NCBI GenBank assembly: GCA_944342015.1
Contig: CALVMC010000004.1
Span: 62,001 to 126,000, forward strand
Length of the DNA: 64,000 bases
Direction: 5' to 3'
Source: an uncultured Clostridia bacterium
GTDB taxonomy: Bacteria > Bacillota > Clostridia > Christensenellales > CALVMC01
This document shows, piece after piece, positions 43,650-53,118 of this stretch. Made by a program: the position numbers and the translations under genes. The notes below the pieces were generated by a model. The model was not told the origin of the DNA, searched no databases, and was given only the letters and a program-made list of their open reading frames with translations. Every line of letters starts with the position of its first letter. Positions within the stretch are counted from its first letter, which is position 1.

Positions 43650-44243
43650 TTAATTTTTCTTGATTTTTTTCATTATTACATATGTACTTCTGTAAATTAT
43701 TATAGTAATAAGATAATTGAGAAGTATCCAAGCCCATTGAGTGGCAAATTTGGAAAAAGCCATCATTATAAATCTTTGTCCGAGCGAGGCAGAAGCAACA
43801 TCGAATCCTAATCCCGCCCCTATGGTTTTTGCAAGAGTATAAGGATAAATATCGAAAAGCATAAGAGCTTCCCCGAAAGAGCTTATAATTCCGCTGCAAA
43901 AAATGTATCCTAAGACTGCGCCTATAAGTATGCTTAATTCAGGACGCATATTTTTGAAATATTTATAAGTCAATCCGCAAAACCCTGCTATAAGTCCGTT
44001 TGAGATTGTCAGAAAGACAACATAAGGTCCCGGTTGCGGAAATATCAGGCACTGCAAAATATCCGCAAGTACCGCAACAAGAAAGCCGCCTACCGGTCCT
44101 AAATAAATTCCCGATATATAACAGAAACAATAAACAAAACTGACTCTGCCTAAAAATGTACCGCTTGAAAAGGAAAGAACATTCAAACTCACGCCGATTG
44201 CCGTGAGAACCGCCGCAAGACACAGCTTATAAGTTTTACTCAT
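43650..44243 (-). CDS. folT: folate ECF transporter substrate-binding component
   Basis: Membrane S component of an energy-coupling factor importer for folates; it needs EcfA1/A2/T encoded elsewhere. 197 residues, about six helices. The stretch GPVGGFLVAVLADILQCLI...PGPYVVFLTISNGLIAGF matches FolT. The start is ATG 44243 (MSKTYKLCLA), preceded by GGGAGG; an upstream ATG at 44279 lies inside the regulatory hairpin. A THF riboswitch immediately upstream supports the folate assignment. Confidence 0.93.
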   Translation of the reverse strand: MSKTYKLCLAAVLTAIGVSLNVLSFSSGTFLGRVSFVYCFCYISGIYLGPVGGFLVAVLADILQCLIFPQPGPYVVFLTISNGLIAGFCGLTYKYFKNMRPELSILIGAVLGYIFCSGIISSFGEALMLFDIYPYTLAKTIGAGLGFDVASASLGQRFIMMAFSKFATQWAWILLNYLITIIIYRSTYVIMKKIKKN

Positions 44244-44250
44244 AAAAAAA

Positions 44251-44273
44251 GATACCTCCCGCAAGAGAGTATC
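44251..44273 (-). promoter_or_regulatory. hairpin sequestering the folT ribosome binding site
   Basis: GATACTCTC and GGGAGGTATC can pair around a TTGC loop (one bulged G), burying GGGAGG. This fits translational control by the riboswitch just upstream. Confidence 0.6.
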
Positions 44274-44297
44274 CGCCAAAATTGAAAAAATTCAATC

Positions 44298-44390
44298 ACA
44301 GCGAATGCAATTATTCACGCAGCCCATTACAGCCTTCAATTACAGGCGACATCCCATCCCGTAACCCTTAACGCAAACAACCTACTCTGT
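44298..44390 (-). ncRNA. tetrahydrofolate (THF) riboswitch
   Basis: On the minus strand: ACAGAGTAGG at the 5' end, the conserved GCGTTAAG and GGGATGTCG core segments, then GAATAATTGCATTCGCTGT closing P1 (ACAG/CTGT). Sequence and order match the folT-type THF riboswitch. It binds reduced folates and lowers folT expression in known cases. Confidence 0.92.
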
Positions 44391-44450
44391 TATGCAAATA
44401 TATCATAGCTTAATAATCATTATTTGTAAAGAAAAATAAACAAAATTCGT

Positions 44451-44477
44451 GTATTTTTTCAAAAGTTCAACATACTA
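44451..44477 (+). promoter_or_regulatory. candidate sigma-G-like promoter of the DUF421 gene
   Basis: GTATT, 15 bases, CATACTA resembles forespore sigma-G promoters (G-x-A-T-R, N15, CAT-x-x-TA) with one -35 mismatch. CATACTATAAGTATG is also a perfect palindrome that includes the start codon. Confidence 0.35.
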
Positions 44478-44482
44478 TAAGT

Positions 44483-45187
44483 ATGCTTACGGTATTTATT
44501 CGTTCAATAATAATTTATGTTCTTTTAATAATTGTCATAAGACTTATGGGTAAAAGACAAATAGGCGAACTTCAACCTTTTGAATTCGTCATAACCTTGG
44601 TTATCGCCGAAGTTGCCTGTATTCCGATGTCGGACACTTCTATACCTTTAAGTCACGGAATAATACCTATCTTCACATTATTTATACTTCATTTGTTTAT
44701 AACGAAAATCGCAAAAGCCAGCGTAAAATTCAGAAGGGTTCTTAACGGAAAGCCCGTAATAGTAATTAATCCGCAAGGAATAGATAATAAAGTTCTCGAT
44801 AAACTCGATTTCGATATTAACGACTTACTTGCCTCTATTCGTGCGCAAGGTTACTTTTCTCCTGCCGAAATACAGTATGCCATACTCGAAACAAACGGAA
44901 AAATAAGCATAATGCCCAAAGCCGCAAATAAGGCGGCAACGGTCGGCGATATTAAGGATTTTGTAACCGAAAGCGAAATACCCTACACTTTGATATGCGA
45001 AGGAAAGCTGATGCAGGAAAATGTAAAACTTTCCGGAATAGCTCAGGTACAGATAGACGAACTTTTGAACAAACATTCTCTTACGGTAAAAAACACTTTG
45101 CTTCTTACCGTAAACGAAAAAACGATTATTTATCTTCAACCTTACAATGCGCCTGCAATTTACGATAAATTTTCGGAGGCTTGCTGA
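44483..45187 (+). CDS. DUF421 (YetF/2Duf-type) membrane protein
   Basis: 234 residues. Three helices in the first 75 residues, with RLMGKRQIGELQPFEFVITL, the family signature, between helices 1 and 2. The soluble remainder has two repeats of the DUF421 fold (NGKPVIVINPQGI..., RAQGYFSPAEIQYAILETNG). Related proteins sit in spore inner membranes and affect heat resistance and germination. No ribosome binding site is visible upstream. The stop overlaps the DUF4363 start as TGATG. Confidence 0.9.
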   Translation: MLTVFIRSIIIYVLLIIVIRLMGKRQIGELQPFEFVITLVIAEVACIPMSDTSIPLSHGIIPIFTLFILHLFITKIAKASVKFRRVLNGKPVIVINPQGIDNKVLDKLDFDINDLLASIRAQGYFSPAEIQYAILETNGKISIMPKAANKAATVGDIKDFVTESEIPYTLICEGKLMQENVKLSGIAQVQIDELLNKHSLTVKNTLLLTVNEKTIIYLQPYNAPAIYDKFSEAC

Positions 45188-45561
45188 TGAAAAAGTTAAT
45201 AATAGCGCTTTCAATACTTGCGGTAATAATCGGAGCGGGAGCATTCGAACAAGTCTATGTCTCAAAAACTTTGGATAATTTTATAGAAAGAACGGAGGCT
45301 TTAAAAGTTGCTTTGACCGTCTCAAACAATGCGTTAGAAGAAGCCGAAGAGCTCGAAAAGTGGTGGATTGAAAAAAAGCAGTATCTCGAAGCTTTATCTC
45401 CTCATAATTTTTTTATGGATATAACTTATTCGGTCTACGAAGTTATCGGAAACATAGAAAATGACGAGATACCACAAGCTCTTACAAGAATAGAAATACT
45501 GAAAGGTCAGATATCGAATTTAAATCATATACTTTGTATTCACTGGGAACATGTAATATAG
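45187..45561 (+). CDS. DUF4363 membrane-anchored protein
   Basis: 124 residues. N-terminal helix (3-22) and a long alpha-helical outer part, EEAEELEKWWIEKKQYLEAL being the recognisable DUF4363 core. Start at ATG 45187 with GGAGG 7 bases ahead, inside the DUF421 gene. DUF421-DUF4363 pairs are frequent in Clostridia, so they probably form a complex. No function is known. Confidence 0.8.
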   Translation: MKKLIIALSILAVIIGAGAFEQVYVSKTLDNFIERTEALKVALTVSNNALEEAEELEKWWIEKKQYLEALSPHNFFMDITYSVYEVIGNIENDEIPQALTRIEILKGQISNLNHILCIHWEHVI

Positions 45562-45625
45562 TCCGCACCGGAAGCGTATTAAATTTCATTTTCCATCTTT
45601 ACGCTGCCCGTGTTAAATATAGAAA

Positions 45626-45655
45626 GCAAAAAAGCGCAATACTGCGCTTTTTTGC
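45626..45655. terminator. bidirectional terminator between DUF4363 and uvrA
   Basis: Perfect 13-base stem GCAAAAAAGCGCA with a 4-base loop. Confidence 0.9.
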
Positions 45656-45678
45656 TGTTAATAAAAAATTTCGGTAAA

Positions 45679-48495
45679 TCAGACATTTAAAATTTTCTTT
45701 AAAAACCGTCCTGTAAAACTGTTGGGATTTTCCGCTACTTCTTCGGGCGTTCCCATAGCGATGACTTCTCCGCCTTTCTTTCCGCCTTCCGGCCCTAAAT
45801 CGATTATATAATCGGCGACTTTTATTACATCGAGATTATGCTCGATGACAACGACGCTGTTTCCGCTATCGACAAGAAGTTTAAGCATTTTGATAAGTTT
45901 TTTTACATCGTCGCTATGAAGCCCTGTTGTAGGTTCGTCAAGAATGTAAAGAGTTTTTCCCGTCTGTCTTTTTGACAGCTCGGTTGCAAGTTTTACCCTT
46001 TGCGCCTCCCCGCCTGAAAGCGTAGTTGCAGGCTGACCGAGTTTTATATAAGAAAGTCCTACATCGTTTAAGGTCTTTATTTTATTATAAATCTGCGGTA
46101 TGTTTTTAAAGAATTCACAAGCTTCGCTTACCGTCATATCGAGTATATCGGAAATATTCTTTCCTTTATAAAATACCTGCAAAGTCTCTCTGTTATATCT
46201 CTTTCCTTTGCATACTTCGCAAGGGATATAGACATCTGAAAGGAAATGCATTTCTATTTTGATAATTCCGTCGCCGCTGCAATTTTCACACCGTCCGCCG
46301 GGAATATTGAAACTGAATCTTCCCGGTTTGTATCCTCTCTCTTTTGCGTCGCTGGTGGAGGCAAACAATTCCCTTATCGGAGTGAAGACTCCCGTATAAG
46401 TCGCAGGATTTGAACGGGGGGTTCTTCCTATGGGGCTCTGGTCTATTGTTATGACTTTATCTAAATTTTCGTAGCCCGACACCCTTCCGTCTTCGTCGTG
46501 AACGGTTGCGTTATTCAACTGCGCAAACAGATTCGGACGGAGAACTCCGTTTATAAGAGAACTCTTTCCGCTTCCCGAAACGCCCGTTATAACGCACATC
46601 ACCCCTAACGGAATTTCAACATCGATATTCTTTAAATTATTCTTTTTCGCACCGGTTATTTTAAGAAACTTTCCGTTCCCTTTTTTACGCTCTTTCGGAA
46701 CCGGAATACACTTTTTGCCGCTTAAATAGGCTCCTGTGACCGATTTTTCGCATTTCATAATATCTTCGGGAGTTCCGCTTGCTATAAGATTCCCTCCGTT
46801 TTCGCCCGCTCCGACTCCGATATCGACAACAAAATCAGCCTGTCTTATAGTGTCCTCGTCGTGCTCGACTACGATAAGAGTATTTCCTAAATCACGCAGT
46901 TTTCTGAGTGCGTCCAAAAGCTTTTCGTTATCTCTTTGGTGGAGTCCTATACTCGGCTCGTCGAGAATATATAGCACTCCCGTAAGTCCGCTTCCTATTT
47001 GCGTGGCAAGTCTTATGCGCTGCGCCTCTCCGCCTGAAAGGGTTGCGGAAGTTCTGGAAAGCGTCAGATAATCGAGTCCGACATTGATTAAAAATTTAAG
47101 TCGTGCTTTTATTTCCTTTACTATCTGAGAAGCTATGATTTGCCTTGAATCGTTAAAATTAAGCTGTTCGAAGAAATCGTAAATTTCGTCAACGGGTTTA
47201 GAACAAAGCTCCGCTATATTGAGTGAGCCGACGGTCACGGACAAGGCTTCCTTTTTAAGTCTGTCGCCTTTACAAACGGGACAAACTTTGCTTACCATGT
47301 ACTTTTCTATTTCGTGTTTTACATAATCGGACTGCGTTTCGTTATATCTTCTTTGGAGATTGGTTATGACGCCTTCGAATTTCGACTCGAACCTTTTTGT
47401 ATAATCGCCGAAAGTGTATTCTTTAATTATACTTTCGTCGCTTCCGTAAAGAAGTATGTTTTTTATTCTGTCGCTTAAATCCTTATATGGCGTATCGAGA
47501 GAAAATCCGTAATGCTTTGCAAGAGCGCGAAAATTCATCATTGAAATTTTACCGTTATCCATATTCCAACCGCTTACTTCCAAAGCGCCTTGGTTTATGG
47601 ATTTGTTTTTGTCTTTGATAAATAAATCGGGATCTATTTCGGTATTAAACCCTAAACCGTGACATACGGGACAAGCGCCGTAAGGACTGTTGAAACTGAA
47701 AAAACGGGGCGTCATTTCCTCGAAGCTGATTCCGCAGTCGGGACAAGAATATTTTGTTGAAAAAAGAAAACTTCCGCCGTCGTTTTCAATCATAACAATA
47801 TCCCCTGCAAGTTTTAAGGCAGACTCAATACTGTCGGTAAGTCTTTTCTGTATTCCGTCTTTTACGGTTATACGGTCGATTATGACGAAAATATCGTGTT
47901 TTAAATTCTTATCGAGATTAATTTCGTCTTCGTCGAGCATATAATCGGTTCCGTCGACTCTGACTCTTATATAACCGCTTTTTCTGAGGCTGTCGAAAGT
48001 TTTTGAGTATTCACCTTTTCTGCTTCTTACGACGGGGGCTATTATCGTAACTTTGGTACCTTCTTTTAAGGAAGTTATTTTATCGCATATCCCGTCTACC
48101 GTCTGAGAAGATATTTCTCTGCCGCAGTTTGGGCAATGAGGAGTTCCGACTCTTGCATAAAGAAGTCTTAAATAATCGTATATTTCCGTTACCGTTCCCA
48201 CGGTGGAACGGGGATTATGAGAAGTTGTTTTCTGGTCTATTGAAATTGCAGGCGAAAGTCCGTCTATGGAATCCACATCGGGTTTATCCATCTGCCCTAA
48301 AAACTGTCTTGCATAAGAGGACAGACTTTCCACATATCTGCGCTGTCCTTCCGCAAATATGGTATCGAAAGCCAGCGAAGATTTTCCCGAGCCCGAAACG
48401 CCGGTAAATACCACGAATTTATCTCTCGGTATTGTAACCGATAAATTTTTTAAATTATTCTGTCTTGCGCCTTTAACAACTATTTCTTTATTCAT
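45679..48495 (-). CDS. uvrA: excinuclease ABC subunit A
   Basis: DNA damage recognition ATPase of nucleotide excision repair. Two ABC ATPase halves: [13 protein letters not shown] near residue 32 and [13 protein letters not shown] near 637, each with LSGGEAQR. Zinc sites [17 protein letters not shown]...CPVCHGLG and CENCSGDG...CEVCKGKR are all present. 938 residues. ATG overlaps the uvrB stop by 4 bases. Confidence 0.98.
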   Translation of the reverse strand: MNKEIVVKGARQNNLKNLSVTIPRDKFVVFTGVSGSGKSSLAFDTIFAEGQRRYVESLSSYARQFLGQMDKPDVDSIDGLSPAISIDQKTTSHNPRSTVGTVTEIYDYLRLLYARVGTPHCPNCGREISSQTVDGICDKITSLKEGTKVTIIAPVVRSRKGEYSKTFDSLRKSGYIRVRVDGTDYMLDEDEINLDKNLKHDIFVIIDRITVKDGIQKRLTDSIESALKLAGDIVMIENDGGSFLFSTKYSCPDCGISFEEMTPRFFSFNSPYGACPVCHGLGFNTEIDPDLFIKDKNKSINQGALEVSGWNMDNGKISMMNFRALAKHYGFSLDTPYKDLSDRIKNILLYGSDESIIKEYTFGDYTKRFESKFEGVITNLQRRYNETQSDYVKHEIEKYMVSKVCPVCKGDRLKKEALSVTVGSLNIAELCSKPVDEIYDFFEQLNFNDSRQIIASQIVKEIKARLKFLINVGLDYLTLSRTSATLSGGEAQRIRLATQIGSGLTGVLYILDEPSIGLHQRDNEKLLDALRKLRDLGNTLIVVEHDEDTIRQADFVVDIGVGAGENGGNLIASGTPEDIMKCEKSVTGAYLSGKKCIPVPKERKKGNGKFLKITGAKKNNLKNIDVEIPLGVMCVITGVSGSGKSSLINGVLRPNLFAQLNNATVHDEDGRVSGYENLDKVITIDQSPIGRTPRSNPATYTGVFTPIRELFASTSDAKERGYKPGRFSFNIPGGRCENCSGDGIIKIEMHFLSDVYIPCEVCKGKRYNRETLQVFYKGKNISDILDMTVSEACEFFKNIPQIYNKIKTLNDVGLSYIKLGQPATTLSGGEAQRVKLATELSKRQTGKTLYILDEPTTGLHSDDVKKLIKMLKLLVDSGNSVVVIEHNLDVIKVADYIIDLGPEGGKKGGEVIAMGTPEEVAENPNSFTGRFLKKILNV

Positions 48496-50459
48496 TTTTT
48501 ACCTTTAACTAATTTTTTAAGATAAGCTATTTCGTCTCTGAGTTTGATAGCGCTTTCGAAATCAAGGGAAGCCGAACTTAATTTCATCAATGCGGTAAGC
48601 CTTTCAATCTCTTTATATATGTCTTTTTTATCGGCTTTTTCGGTTTTTAAATCTACTTCTTCCGATATATTAAGAGTATTGGTAACTTTTTTAATTATAG
48701 TCTTGGGAATAATTCCGTTTTTATCGTTATATTCTTTTTGTGCTTTGCGGCGTCTGTTGGTTTCGTCTATTGCCTTTTTCATACTGTCGGTTACCGTATC
48801 TGCATACATTATAACCTTGCTTTCGCTGTTTCTTGCAGCCCTTCCTATTGTCTGGATAAGAGAACTTTCAGAGCGCAAAAATCCCTCTTTATCGGCGTCC
48901 AGAATGCAGACTAGTCTGACCTCGGGAAGGTCAAGTCCTTCTCTCAAAAGATTTATTCCGACAAGCACGTCAAACTCCCCTTCTCTGAGCTTATTGATTA
49001 TGGTAACTCTTTCAAGAGTGTCTATATCGGAATGCATATATTCGGCTTTTATATGGTTTTCTTTGAGATAAAGCGTTAAGCTTTCCGCCATTTTTTTAGT
49101 AAGCGTTGTTATTAATACTCTGCCTTTTGCATTCACAGCCTGATTTATTTCCCCGATAAGACTGTCTATCTGACCTTCAACGGGTTTAATAAAAATTTCG
49201 GGATCAAGTAGTCCGGTAGGTCTTATAATTTGTTCGACTACCTGCCCTGCGTTACTCAGTTCGTACTTTGCGGGAGTTGCGGAAATGCAAACCATTTGTT
49301 TTACCCTTTCGTCGAACTCTTCGAATCTTAAAGGTCTGTTGTTATAGGCTGTCGGCAATCTGAACCCGTATTCTATAAGGTTGTCCTTTCTGGAACGGTC
49401 TCCGTTGTACATTGCCCTGAGCTGTGGAAGTGTCATATGACTTTCGTCTATGAATGTAACAAAGTCCGACGGGAAAAAGTCCATAAGAGTATACGGCGCC
49501 TGACCGTCTTTTCTGCCGTCGAAATAGCAGCTGTAATTTTCTATACCGTTACAATATCCCATTTCCCGTATCATTTCGATATCGTAACTTACTCTCTCTC
49601 TTATTCTTTGGGCTTCGATAAACTTATTTTTGCTTTCGAAGAAAGCCACCCTTTTTTCCATATCCGAAGCGATTTTTTCAAGTGCGTTTTCCCTTAACTG
49701 CTTGGATACGACATAGTGCGAAGCCGGAAAGATATTAGTATGCGAAAGTTCCTTTTTTACCTTGCCGGTCAGAATATCGATTTCATAAATATGTTCGATT
49801 TCGTCTCCGAAAAAAACTATCCTTATTCCCGATTCCGACATACTCGCAGGTATAATATCCACCATATCGCCACGAACTCTGAATGTAGCGCGCACAAAAT
49901 CCAAATCGGCTCTTTTATACTGTATCTCGACAAGATGCCTTATAAGTTCGTCACGGTCCTTTGTATCGCCTTTGCGCAAAGATATTGCAAGTCTGAAATA
50001 TTCTATGGGAAGTCCCAATCCGTATATACAGGAAACGGAAGCCACTACAATTACCTTATCGGATTCACAAAGCGAAGATGTTGCGCTGTTTCTGAGTTTA
50101 TCGATTTCATCGTTTATTTCAAGTTCTTTTTCTATATAAGTATCGGTTCTCGGGATATATGCTTCCGGCTGATAATAATCGTAATAGGAAACAAAAAACT
50201 CCACTCTGTTTTCGGGAAAAAATTCCCTGAATTCATTGCAGAGCTGAGCCGCCAATGTTTTATTGTGAGCGATGACAAGCGCCGGTCTTTGAATATTCTG
50301 TATGACGTTTGCAATAGTAAAAGTCTTACCGCTGCCGGTAACTCCCAAAAGCACCTGCTCTCTGAGTCCGTCGTTAATTCCTTCGGTAAGCTTTCTTATC
50401 GCCTCGGGCTGATCCCCTGAGGGTTTGAATTCGGAATGTATTTTGAATTCCTCTTCCAT
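48492..50459 (-). CDS. uvrB: excinuclease ABC subunit B
   Basis: DNA-loading helicase-like subunit. [12 protein letters not shown] (Walker A), the damage-probing hairpin [23 protein letters not shown] and QTIGRAARN, and the C-terminal UVR domain ([18 protein letters not shown]) that binds UvrC. 655 residues. No ribosome binding site; the ATG is 1 base after the stop of the upstream 120-residue gene (TGATATG), so translation is coupled to it. Confidence 0.98.
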   Translation of the reverse strand: MEEEFKIHSEFKPSGDQPEAIRKLTEGINDGLREQVLLGVTGSGKTFTIANVIQNIQRPALVIAHNKTLAAQLCNEFREFFPENRVEFFVSYYDYYQPEAYIPRTDTYIEKELEINDEIDKLRNSATSSLCESDKVIVVASVSCIYGLGLPIEYFRLAISLRKGDTKDRDELIRHLVEIQYKRADLDFVRATFRVRGDMVDIIPASMSESGIRIVFFGDEIEHIYEIDILTGKVKKELSHTNIFPASHYVVSKQLRENALEKIASDMEKRVAFFESKNKFIEAQRIRERVSYDIEMIREMGYCNGIENYSCYFDGRKDGQAPYTLMDFFPSDFVTFIDESHMTLPQLRAMYNGDRSRKDNLIEYGFRLPTAYNNRPLRFEEFDERVKQMVCISATPAKYELSNAGQVVEQIIRPTGLLDPEIFIKPVEGQIDSLIGEINQAVNAKGRVLITTLTKKMAESLTLYLKENHIKAEYMHSDIDTLERVTIINKLREGEFDVLVGINLLREGLDLPEVRLVCILDADKEGFLRSESSLIQTIGRAARNSESKVIMYADTVTDSMKKAIDETNRRRKAQKEYNDKNGIIPKTIIKKVTNTLNISEEVDLKTEKADKKDIYKEIERLTALMKLSSASLDFESAIKLRDEIAYLKKLVKGKK

Positions 50460-50460
50460 A

Positions 50461-50823
50461 TCAAAAAATCCACTGTAAAATCTGTGTTACTATAAATGTA
50501 ATAAAAGCACCGCAAACGGCAAGTATTATTTTGGTGTAAATCGATTTGCGCTCGTTCTGCAAATCTCTCATAAACGCTTGTCCTTTGCTATGCATGGAAA
50601 CGCAATAGACAAGTTCACCCTTTTTATTGCTTTCGACAACTTCAAAATAATCGTTTAAGGCAAGCGACCTTAAAGTCGGCGCCAAATCGTCTTTTTTAAA
50701 CTCTATCTTATACGGTATGGAAGTTAAAATTTCGTGCGGAGTTATGAGACAAACCCAATCGTTTTCGCTTGCCTTGTTGTATATTACTTTCATAACCGCC
50801 TTTTCTTTTTTATTAAGTATCAT
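50461..50823 (-). CDS. tail-anchored protein with winged-helix-like domain, copy 2
   Basis: 120 residues, no named family. Residues 1-95 are helix-rich and end in strand-like [22 protein letters not shown], the look of a winged helix. [15 protein letters not shown] then leads into one C-terminal membrane helix at about 97-118, with almost nothing after it. Layout matches the upstream gene at 50850-51275, so the two are likely paralogues. AAAGGTGG precedes the ATG. It couples directly into uvrB. Winged-helix fold is inferred from pattern; DNA binding is untested. Confidence 0.65.
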   Translation of the reverse strand: MILNKKEKAVMKVIYNKASENDWVCLITPHEILTSIPYKIEFKKDDLAPTLRSLALNDYFEVVESNKKGELVYCVSMHSKGQAFMRDLQNERKSIYTKIILAVCGAFITFIVTQILQWIF

Positions 50824-50849
50824 AAACCACCTTTAAAGCCTTAAAGCTC

Positions 50850-51275
50850 TTATATAAGCGAAGCCACATATCCGCCTAAAAGTCCGGATAAAAATCCGAT
50901 AACAAGTATAACCAATGCTCCTGCTCCGTAAAATATCCATTTTATATTTTTTGTCAAAGGCTTGCCGTTTTTCCTTAAAATAAGGGGTTTCGAACTTTTA
51001 CCGAACATATTTGTTTCCTTTTCGGCAGCTTCTATATGTTCAAGCTCGATAAAAGCCTGCCTTGTAAAACTGAAACAAAATTCATCGTTAACGGCATATT
51101 TAAGAACGAGGACGCCTTTTGCCTGTAAATCTTTAAGCATATCCTTTAACTCTTCAAAATTCAACTCCGTTTCTAAAAGACCGTTGATTTCCTCGGAAGA
51201 ATAAACGGAAAATTTATCCTCAGAATCTTTTTGAGCAAATGATTTTAAAAATAATATTTCAGTTTTATTAAACAT
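50850..51275 (-). CDS. tail-anchored protein with winged-helix-like domain, copy 1
   Basis: 141 residues. N-terminal helix TEILFLKSFAQKD, then SSEEINGLLETELNFEELKDMLKDLQAKGVLVLKYAVNDEFCFSF reads as helix-turn-helix plus wing; a basic stretch (KPLILRKNGKPLTKNIK) precedes a C-terminal helix at 115-138. No signal peptide, so the soluble part should be cytoplasmic. First gene of the four-gene operon ending in uvrB-uvrA. AAAAAGGTG site. Function unknown. Confidence 0.65.
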   Translation of the reverse strand: MFNKTEILFLKSFAQKDSEDKFSVYSSEEINGLLETELNFEELKDMLKDLQAKGVLVLKYAVNDEFCFSFTRQAFIELEHIEAAEKETNMFGKSSKPLILRKNGKPLTKNIKWIFYGAGALVILVIGFLSGLLGGYVASLI

Positions 51276-51291
51276 ATTTTCACCTTTTTAC

Positions 51292-51320
51292 ATTATAACA
51301 AAGCATAACCGAAAAAACAA
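51292..51320 (-). promoter_or_regulatory. promoter of the tail-anchored pair and uvrBA
   Basis: TTGTTT, 17-base spacer, TATAAT, 16 bases before the ATG of the first gene. Confidence 0.55.
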
Positions 51321-51390
51321 CATAATTATGTCCATTTACTTTATTTTATTATATTAAAATGTTATAATATTTTTTAAAGCGAGGACTTAT

Positions 51391-53040
51391 ATGAATTTAC
51401 TCAATAAATTTATTGACAGAGAAAATTTTGATAACTATGAGGATTTTTCTGAAAATTTCAAAATTAAAATACCGGAAAACTTTAACTTCGGATACGATGT
51501 CGTAGACGAATATGCAAAATGCGCTCCCGATAAAAAGGCAGTCGTGTGGTGCAACGATAAAGGCGAAGAGAAAATTATTACTTTCAGAATGCTGAAAGAA
51601 CTTACCGACAAAACCTGCAACATATTCAAAAAATACGGCCTTAAAAGAGGCGACTTTATTATGACAATGCTTAACAGACGGTACGAATATTGGATTATTG
51701 CGGTAGCGGCTCACAAATACGGCGCCGTTATTATTCCTGCGACCTTTTTGCTTACCGCAAAGGATATAGCTTACAGAACAGATAACGCTAAGGTTAAAAT
51801 GCTGTTTTGCAGTAACGAAGACGATATTATAAAGCATGTCAACGAAGCAAAGAGTATATGCAAGACGGTTGAAAAGTATTTCACGACATCTCAAAGAGAG
51901 GGTTATATAAATTTTCACGACGAACTCGAAAATGCAAGTTCAAATTATGTCCCTGAGGGAAAAAACAAAAACGACGATCCGATGCTCGTATATTTCACAT
52001 CAGGCACGACAGGTTATCCTAAAATGGTAGCGCACAAATATACCTACCCTATCGGATTTATAGTCAACGCTAAATTCTGGCAATGCGTGGAAGATGACGG
52101 TCTGCATTTTACAATGGCGGAAACAGGCTGGGCAAAATGCAGCTGGGGGAAAATTTACGGTCAGTGGATAGCAGGAAGCGCAATATTCGCATACGATTAT
52201 TTCGGCAGATTTACCCCTACCGATGTTCTTCCTCTTATCGAAAAATACAACATTACCACCTTTTGCGCACCCCCTACCATATACAGATTTTTAATTAAAG
52301 AAGATTTGTCGAGTTACAGTTTTAAATCTATTAAACACTGTTCAACCGCAGGAGAACCACTTAATGCGGAAGTTTCAAAAGAGTTCAAGAAATTTACCGG
52401 ACTCGATATATATGAAGGTTTCGGACAGTCTGAATCAACCGTTCTTTTAGGAACCTATTCTTTTGTAGAAATACACCAGGGCTCCATGGGAAAACCGAGT
52501 CCTATATATGACCTTTTTATATGCGACGATAACGAAAATCCCGTATCTCCGGGCGTTGTAGGCGAAATAGTGATAAGACTTAAAGAAAATCAATTGGGAT
52601 TATTTTACGCCTACTATAACGACCCTGAAAGAACATACAATACCTTTAAGACCGGAATTTATCATACGGGAGATTTAGCATACAGAGACGCTGAAAATTA
52701 CTACTGGTTCGTAGGAAGAAAAGACGATATAATCAAGTCAAGCGGATACCGTATAGGACCTTTTGAAGTAGAAAGTGCTCTTCATGAGCATCCCGCAGTT
52801 TTGGAATGTGCAATCACCGCCGTTCCGGACGCTATAAGAGGTCAGATAGTAAAGGCTACAATAGTACTTGCAAAAGGATATTCGCCAAGCGAAGAACTCG
52901 TCAAAGAACTGCAAAATCATGTAAAAAAGGCAACTGCACCTTATAAATACCCGAGAATTGTAGAATTCGTCAAAGAGCTTCCCAAAACAATAAGCGGAAA
53001 AATAAAAAGAGTCGATATAAGAAAGAAAGACGAGAAATAA
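51391..53040 (+). CDS. AMP-forming acyl-CoA synthetase, medium-chain (MACS) type
   Basis: Activates carboxylic acids to acyl-CoA through an acyl-adenylate. YFTSGTTGYPKMVAHK is the ATP loop; YEGFGQSEST, YHTGDLAYRD and WFVGRKDDIIKSSGYRIGP follow, and SGKIKR near the end holds the catalytic Lys. 549 residues, cytoplasmic. The overall pattern is closest to medium-chain and xenobiotic acid ligases; substrate unresolved. GCGAGGA site; divergent from the uvrBA operon. Confidence 0.9.
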   Translation: MNLLNKFIDRENFDNYEDFSENFKIKIPENFNFGYDVVDEYAKCAPDKKAVVWCNDKGEEKIITFRMLKELTDKTCNIFKKYGLKRGDFIMTMLNRRYEYWIIAVAAHKYGAVIIPATFLLTAKDIAYRTDNAKVKMLFCSNEDDIIKHVNEAKSICKTVEKYFTTSQREGYINFHDELENASSNYVPEGKNKNDDPMLVYFTSGTTGYPKMVAHKYTYPIGFIVNAKFWQCVEDDGLHFTMAETGWAKCSWGKIYGQWIAGSAIFAYDYFGRFTPTDVLPLIEKYNITTFCAPPTIYRFLIKEDLSSYSFKSIKHCSTAGEPLNAEVSKEFKKFTGLDIYEGFGQSESTVLLGTYSFVEIHQGSMGKPSPIYDLFICDDNENPVSPGVVGEIVIRLKENQLGLFYAYYNDPERTYNTFKTGIYHTGDLAYRDAENYYWFVGRKDDIIKSSGYRIGPFEVESALHEHPAVLECAITAVPDAIRGQIVKATIVLAKGYSPSEELVKELQNHVKKATAPYKYPRIVEFVKELPKTISGKIKRVDIRKKDEK

Positions 53041-53085
53041 AACTTTTGTTTTGTTTGTATAATCAATTAAAATTTAAAACAGTAT

Positions 53086-53114
53086 AAAAAAACCGCACAC
53101 AGTGCGGTTTTTTA
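53086..53114. terminator. bidirectional terminator
   Basis: AAAACCGCAC / GTGCGGTTTT stem between convergent acyl-CoA synthetase and GLUG protein genes. Confidence 0.87.
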
Positions 53115-53118
53115 TTTA

